A DNA stretch of 64,000 nucleotides from GCA-2746795 sp963747345 (lineage in GTDB: Bacteria; Chloroflexota; Anaerolineae; Promineifilales; Promineifilaceae): NCBI GenBank assembly GCA_963747345.1, contig CAVVFA010000017.1, positions 88,726 through 152,725 on the forward strand, read 5' to 3'. Every line of letters starts with the position of its first letter. Within the stretch, counting starts at the first letter, position 1. The notes under the pieces were generated by a model, which was given only the letters and a program-made list of their open reading frames with translations, was not told the DNA's origin and did no database searches. Both the position numbers and the translations under genes were made by a program. Of this stretch, positions 61,124 to 64,000 are shown piece after piece.

Positions 61124-64000
61124 ATGAAGCGTGCATTTAGGGAAGCTGGCAAATTTCTCAGAAAACTGTTCACCAATCTCTTGTTTTGGATCACTATTGG
61201 CTTGTTTGTTACCGGATGGCTCATTATTGGCAGTGTCACGCCCACAGTGACCAGTGTCCCTATCGTTCCGAGCGAAACGGCCGTTATCACCGTGTTAGGG
61301 GAACATTTTGGAGCCAATCAGGGAAATGGCGAACTTCTGCTACTCTCCAACAACGGCTTTCAATCACTGTCTGTTCAATCCTGGCAAGATGATCATATAA
61401 CGGCCGTTCTCCCCAATCAAATCAATGATGGCACCATACAGGTTGTCCGGCAAACCCTCCTTCCCTTCCGCAGTGATCAGGTATCGTTTGTCATTCAGAG
61501 TAATGGACTGCCTTCACAACCTTACAGCTATGCAAATTCTGTGCAGCCGGATGCTCCCTGGCCTACGTTTAGAAGAGATGTGCAGAATAACGGCCGTTCC
61601 CCACTGCCTGCCATCTACCAAAACGACCAACCCTGGTTCTTCCAAACAGGTAAAGGCATCTTTTCCACGCCAGTTATTGATGAAGAAGGTATCATTTACA
61701 TTGGTTCTGCCGATCACAACTTTTACGCTATCAACCCCGATGGTAGTGAAAAATGGCGCTTTGAGACTGGAGAACTCATCGACTCCGCTGCTGCCTTACC
61801 CCGTCCCGATGCAGAAGGTATACACACCGTTTATGTGCCATCCGGGGATGGCAACCTCTACAACCTCAACCGCGAAAACGGCGATCTCATCTGGTCATTC
61901 ACAGCACCTACTGAAAGCTACAATTCCTGGTTTGAAGGCAATGTGCAAATTGGGCACAACGATACTGTTTACGCCGGTAATACTAATTTCGATTACTATG
62001 CCGTTGCGCCAGATGGCACGCTCAAATGGACCTTCCCCACATTTTCCAACGCCTGGTCCGTAGGCGGCATCGCCGACGACGGCACCATTTACTGGGGGTC
62101 TAACGATACCTTTGTCTATGCAGTTGACCCAGCCGGACAAGAAAAATGGAGCAAGCGCACACTTGGTTTCATCGCCGCCAGTGCTGCCATCGATCCTGAC
62201 AACACTGTCTATATTGGTTCCTTTGACAGTTATTTCTACGCCCTTGATCCCGCAAGCGGGCACACAAAATGGAAATTCAAAACCAACGACCACATCTACA
62301 GTTCAGCCGCCCTCAGTCTTGACCAATCTGGCAGCACAGACGCCATTTTCTTTGGCTCAACGGATGGCATGTTATACGCACTTAAGCCGAATGGCGAACT
62401 GCTTTGGTCTTACGATACGGGGGATCCCATTCGTTCTTCACCCGTGTTGGGACGCACACCGGATGGGCAGGATGAGATTGTGTATTTTGGGGCGGGAAAC
62501 GGCCGTTTATATGCCCTGAATGCTGCCGATGGCACCCGTCGTTGGTCGTTCAATACCACTAGCAATGATCCCGAACTACACGACCGCAATGACCTGAATG
62601 CTTCGCCCGCGCTGGGGGAAACAGGTATCGTTATTGCCGGTGAACATGGTCAAATCTGGTACGTGCCTTACGATTATTGCCTTCACAACCAGGACGACCG
62701 CTGCGAAACCTCACCCAACACGGATCTCCCCACTGATGTGGCTGGTCTCTTCTATGTCACCCCAGGGGGCAATACGCTGCCTGCTTTCCCCGAGACACTG
62801 CCCACCGCCACTATGATCACCTTACGCCTGATTGTCCGCGAAAATGACGAGACTGTAGATGCCTTCGTCTGCAATAATCCCATCTACTGCCCTGACGATG
62901 CGCTGACCATTCGCCTCGATCCACCCACTCCTTTTACTTGGGAAAAATCCGCTGACGGTCATTATCTCTACATTCGTCCCGATGGGTTTTTAGTGCCCGA
63001 CACCTCATACCAACTCAGCGTAGATGGAGCCTACTACACGGGTGGCGCAGCCATCGGCAACTTACAGCTTGGCGGCAGTCAAACTGACACCTTTAGCGAC
63101 AACTTTACATTCCGTACTGAAGCTCCTGACTTGCCGCAACCAGCGCTAGAAGTGGGAGCAGATGCTGTCACCGCCTTTGAATGGACACGGTTGGCCGTAC
63201 CCATCCCGCCCATGCTGCCCAGTCTCAACCAGATTGGCTTTGATTACATGGACTGGATCATGGGCGTTGTTGACATCAGCGACCCAGACGCCACTGGACA
63301 AGGCCAGTTCATACTCTGGGTCATCGGTGCCAAACGAGACGAAACTGGTAATCTTGTTGCCGACCCAGATTCAGATTTCATGCTGCCTCTCAACGGCCGT
63401 TATCAGGGCAACGCTATCATCCTGGAAAACAAAAATATCGTCATGCCTGTCACCGGCATTCCCATTCCCTTTAACCTGATGGAAATGCGGGCAACACTAA
63501 GCGAAGACCTCACGGCGGAGCCAGGAGCCGCCCTCTATGCCGACACAGAAGCCCTCTCGATTCCTACTTTTGGCCCCTATCTTGTGGTGGGTGGCCTGGC
63601 AAATAATGTGTATGAAAAGCTACTGGTTTCCGGCACCTTTTTGACTCGCCCCTACCCCGATAATGGTATTGCTAACTCGCATCCAGATGGTGTGACAGTC
63701 GGGGATATAACATATACAGTGCCAACTGAAAATGAGTTTGGTGTGGTTACTGCTGTTTTAACCGCTCCCGATAATTTTCCCTGGCAAGAACACAGGTTCG
63801 CTATCTTATTGGTTGATACTGATACCAGCTCACCAGTCTATTTGAACTATCTTGATAGCACGACAACGGAAATCACCAGTGACAAAACAACAGCCACACT
63901 CACCCTCACGATCCCTAAAAATATAGAATTACCAACAAACATGGAAGCTGTCATCATGGTGGACGTATTCCCACTCTTACGAAAACCACTAACTAAATAG
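61124..64000 (+). CDS. Membrane-anchored PQQ-like beta-propeller protein
   Basis: 958 residues from ATG 61124; the stop TAG is the last codon of the window. N-terminal TM (LLFWITIGLFVTGWLIIG), an IPT/TIG-like domain (AVITVLGEHFGANQGNGELL), then six to seven PQQ-like blades (PWFFQTGKGIFSTPVIDEEG; IIYIGSADHNFYAINPDGSE; TVYIGSFDSYFYALDPASGH; IVYFGAGNGRLYALNAADGT) and C-terminal Ig-like regions. Such propellers are outer-surface scaffold or binding proteins; no PQQ-dehydrogenase catalytic residues were noted. Complete in the window. Confidence 0.82.
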   Translation: MKRAFREAGKFLRKLFTNLLFWITIGLFVTGWLIIGSVTPTVTSVPIVPSETAVITVLGEHFGANQGNGELLLLSNNGFQSLSVQSWQDDHITAVLPNQINDGTIQVVRQTLLPFRSDQVSFVIQSNGLPSQPYSYANSVQPDAPWPTFRRDVQNNGRSPLPAIYQNDQPWFFQTGKGIFSTPVIDEEGIIYIGSADHNFYAINPDGSEKWRFETGELIDSAAALPRPDAEGIHTVYVPSGDGNLYNLNRENGDLIWSFTAPTESYNSWFEGNVQIGHNDTVYAGNTNFDYYAVAPDGTLKWTFPTFSNAWSVGGIADDGTIYWGSNDTFVYAVDPAGQEKWSKRTLGFIAASAAIDPDNTVYIGSFDSYFYALDPASGHTKWKFKTNDHIYSSAALSLDQSGSTDAIFFGSTDGMLYALKPNGELLWSYDTGDPIRSSPVLGRTPDGQDEIVYFGAGNGRLYALNAADGTRRWSFNTTSNDPELHDRNDLNASPALGETGIVIAGEHGQIWYVPYDYCLHNQDDRCETSPNTDLPTDVAGLFYVTPGGNTLPAFPETLPTATMITLRLIVRENDETVDAFVCNNPIYCPDDALTIRLDPPTPFTWEKSADGHYLYIRPDGFLVPDTSYQLSVDGAYYTGGAAIGNLQLGGSQTDTFSDNFTFRTEAPDLPQPALEVGADAVTAFEWTRLAVPIPPMLPSLNQIGFDYMDWIMGVVDISDPDATGQGQFILWVIGAKRDETGNLVADPDSDFMLPLNGRYQGNAIILENKNIVMPVTGIPIPFNLMEMRATLSEDLTAEPGAALYADTEALSIPTFGPYLVVGGLANNVYEKLLVSGTFLTRPYPDNGIANSHPDGVTVGDITYTVPTENEFGVVTAVLTAPDNFPWQEHRFAILLVDTDTSSPVYLNYLDSTTTEITSDKTTATLTLTIPKNIELPTNMEAVIMVDVFPLLRKPLTK

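Larger units (their letters stand above)
469..63401. repeat. Highly iterated palindrome AACGGCCGTT
   Basis: About 60 exact copies by eye, for example at 469, 500, 2500, 5346, 13194, 16299, 19025, 26160, 35064, 40478, 46013, 51972, 57968, 61276 and 63392. One base-perfect extension runs 22 bases at 46008-46029. Copies occur in all three codon phases (ETAV/ITAV, NGR, KRPF/KRPL) and in spacers, so peptide selection does not explain them. It is absent from the IS. Confidence 0.95.

Noticed and set aside
16183..64000. CRISPR arrays, tRNA or rRNA genes anywhere in the window
   Set aside because: No regularly spaced identical repeats of CRISPR length and no tRNA-like cloverleaf or rRNA sequence were seen. 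The repeats present are inverted spacers or the short palindrome.

Overview
The window looks like a chromosomal contig from an uncultured member of the Chloroflexota (Anaerolineae- or Ardenticatenia-like). This rests on several traits together: MalT-like LuxR regulators, TPR-rich regulators, a Bat/MoxR-type von Willebrand operon, respiratory reductive dehalogenase clusters, and a secreted protein ending in a YLP-type tail. No rRNA, tRNA or other definitive marker is present, so the taxonomy is inference. The palindrome AACGGCCGTT occurs about 60 times, roughly once per kb, in coding and non-coding DNA alike.

Layout. 1-6.8 kb: a Bat-type operon (VWA and TPR membrane proteins) whose frames are broken by many single-base shifts. 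6.9-8.8 kb: a lone receiver protein and two toxin-antitoxin pairs. 8.8-14.5 kb: a two-component system, a DUF420-like protein, a RibD-type reductase, a NifX-like protein and a thioredoxin-VKOR fusion. 14.5-24.2 kb: a LysR regulator, an effector-binding-domain protein, an AT-rich decayed stretch, eukaryote-type NAD synthetase, a HAD phosphatase, a ferredoxin plus aldehyde:ferredoxin oxidoreductase, and a flavoprotein without redox cysteines. 24.4-26.0 kb: an insertion sequence. 26.0-28.9 kb: corrinoid uptake and salvage genes (ABC ATPase, cobT, cobS, a cobU fragment). 28.9-37.1 kb: a NarX/NarL-like two-component system followed by reductive dehalogenase cluster 1. 37.1-45 kb: redox and miscellaneous genes, including a probable selenocysteine-containing deiodinase-family protein at 43.1-43.8 kb. 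45-51.3 kb: reductive dehalogenase cluster 2 on the minus strand, headed by a cobalamin riboswitch and terminator. 51.4-54.5 kb: a small LuxR HTH protein and a MalT-like regulator. 55-64 kb: a STAND/NB-ARC NTPase with a TPR partner and two large secreted or membrane-anchored beta-rich proteins.

How it fits together. The core of the window (26-51 kb) reads as an organohalide-metabolism region. Two RdhA catalytic subunits need a corrinoid, and corrinoid uptake and salvage genes lie next door. The RdhC-like membrane flavoproteins need covalent FMN, and each cluster carries its own ApbE. The RdhA precursors carry Tat signals, and a tatA lies in cluster 2. Both clusters also carry a small one-TM protein after rdhC and a TPR protein, which I do not know as standard Rdh parts. 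A deiodinase-family selenoprotein lies between the two convergent clusters.

Caveat. At least nine genes are interrupted by single-base frameshifts while the protein sequence stays well conserved across frames. Uncorrected sequencing indels explain this better than gene decay in most cases. Truncated or rearranged remnants (a GH63-like hydrolase, a histidine kinase tail, a Rieske protein, cobU) look like real decay.
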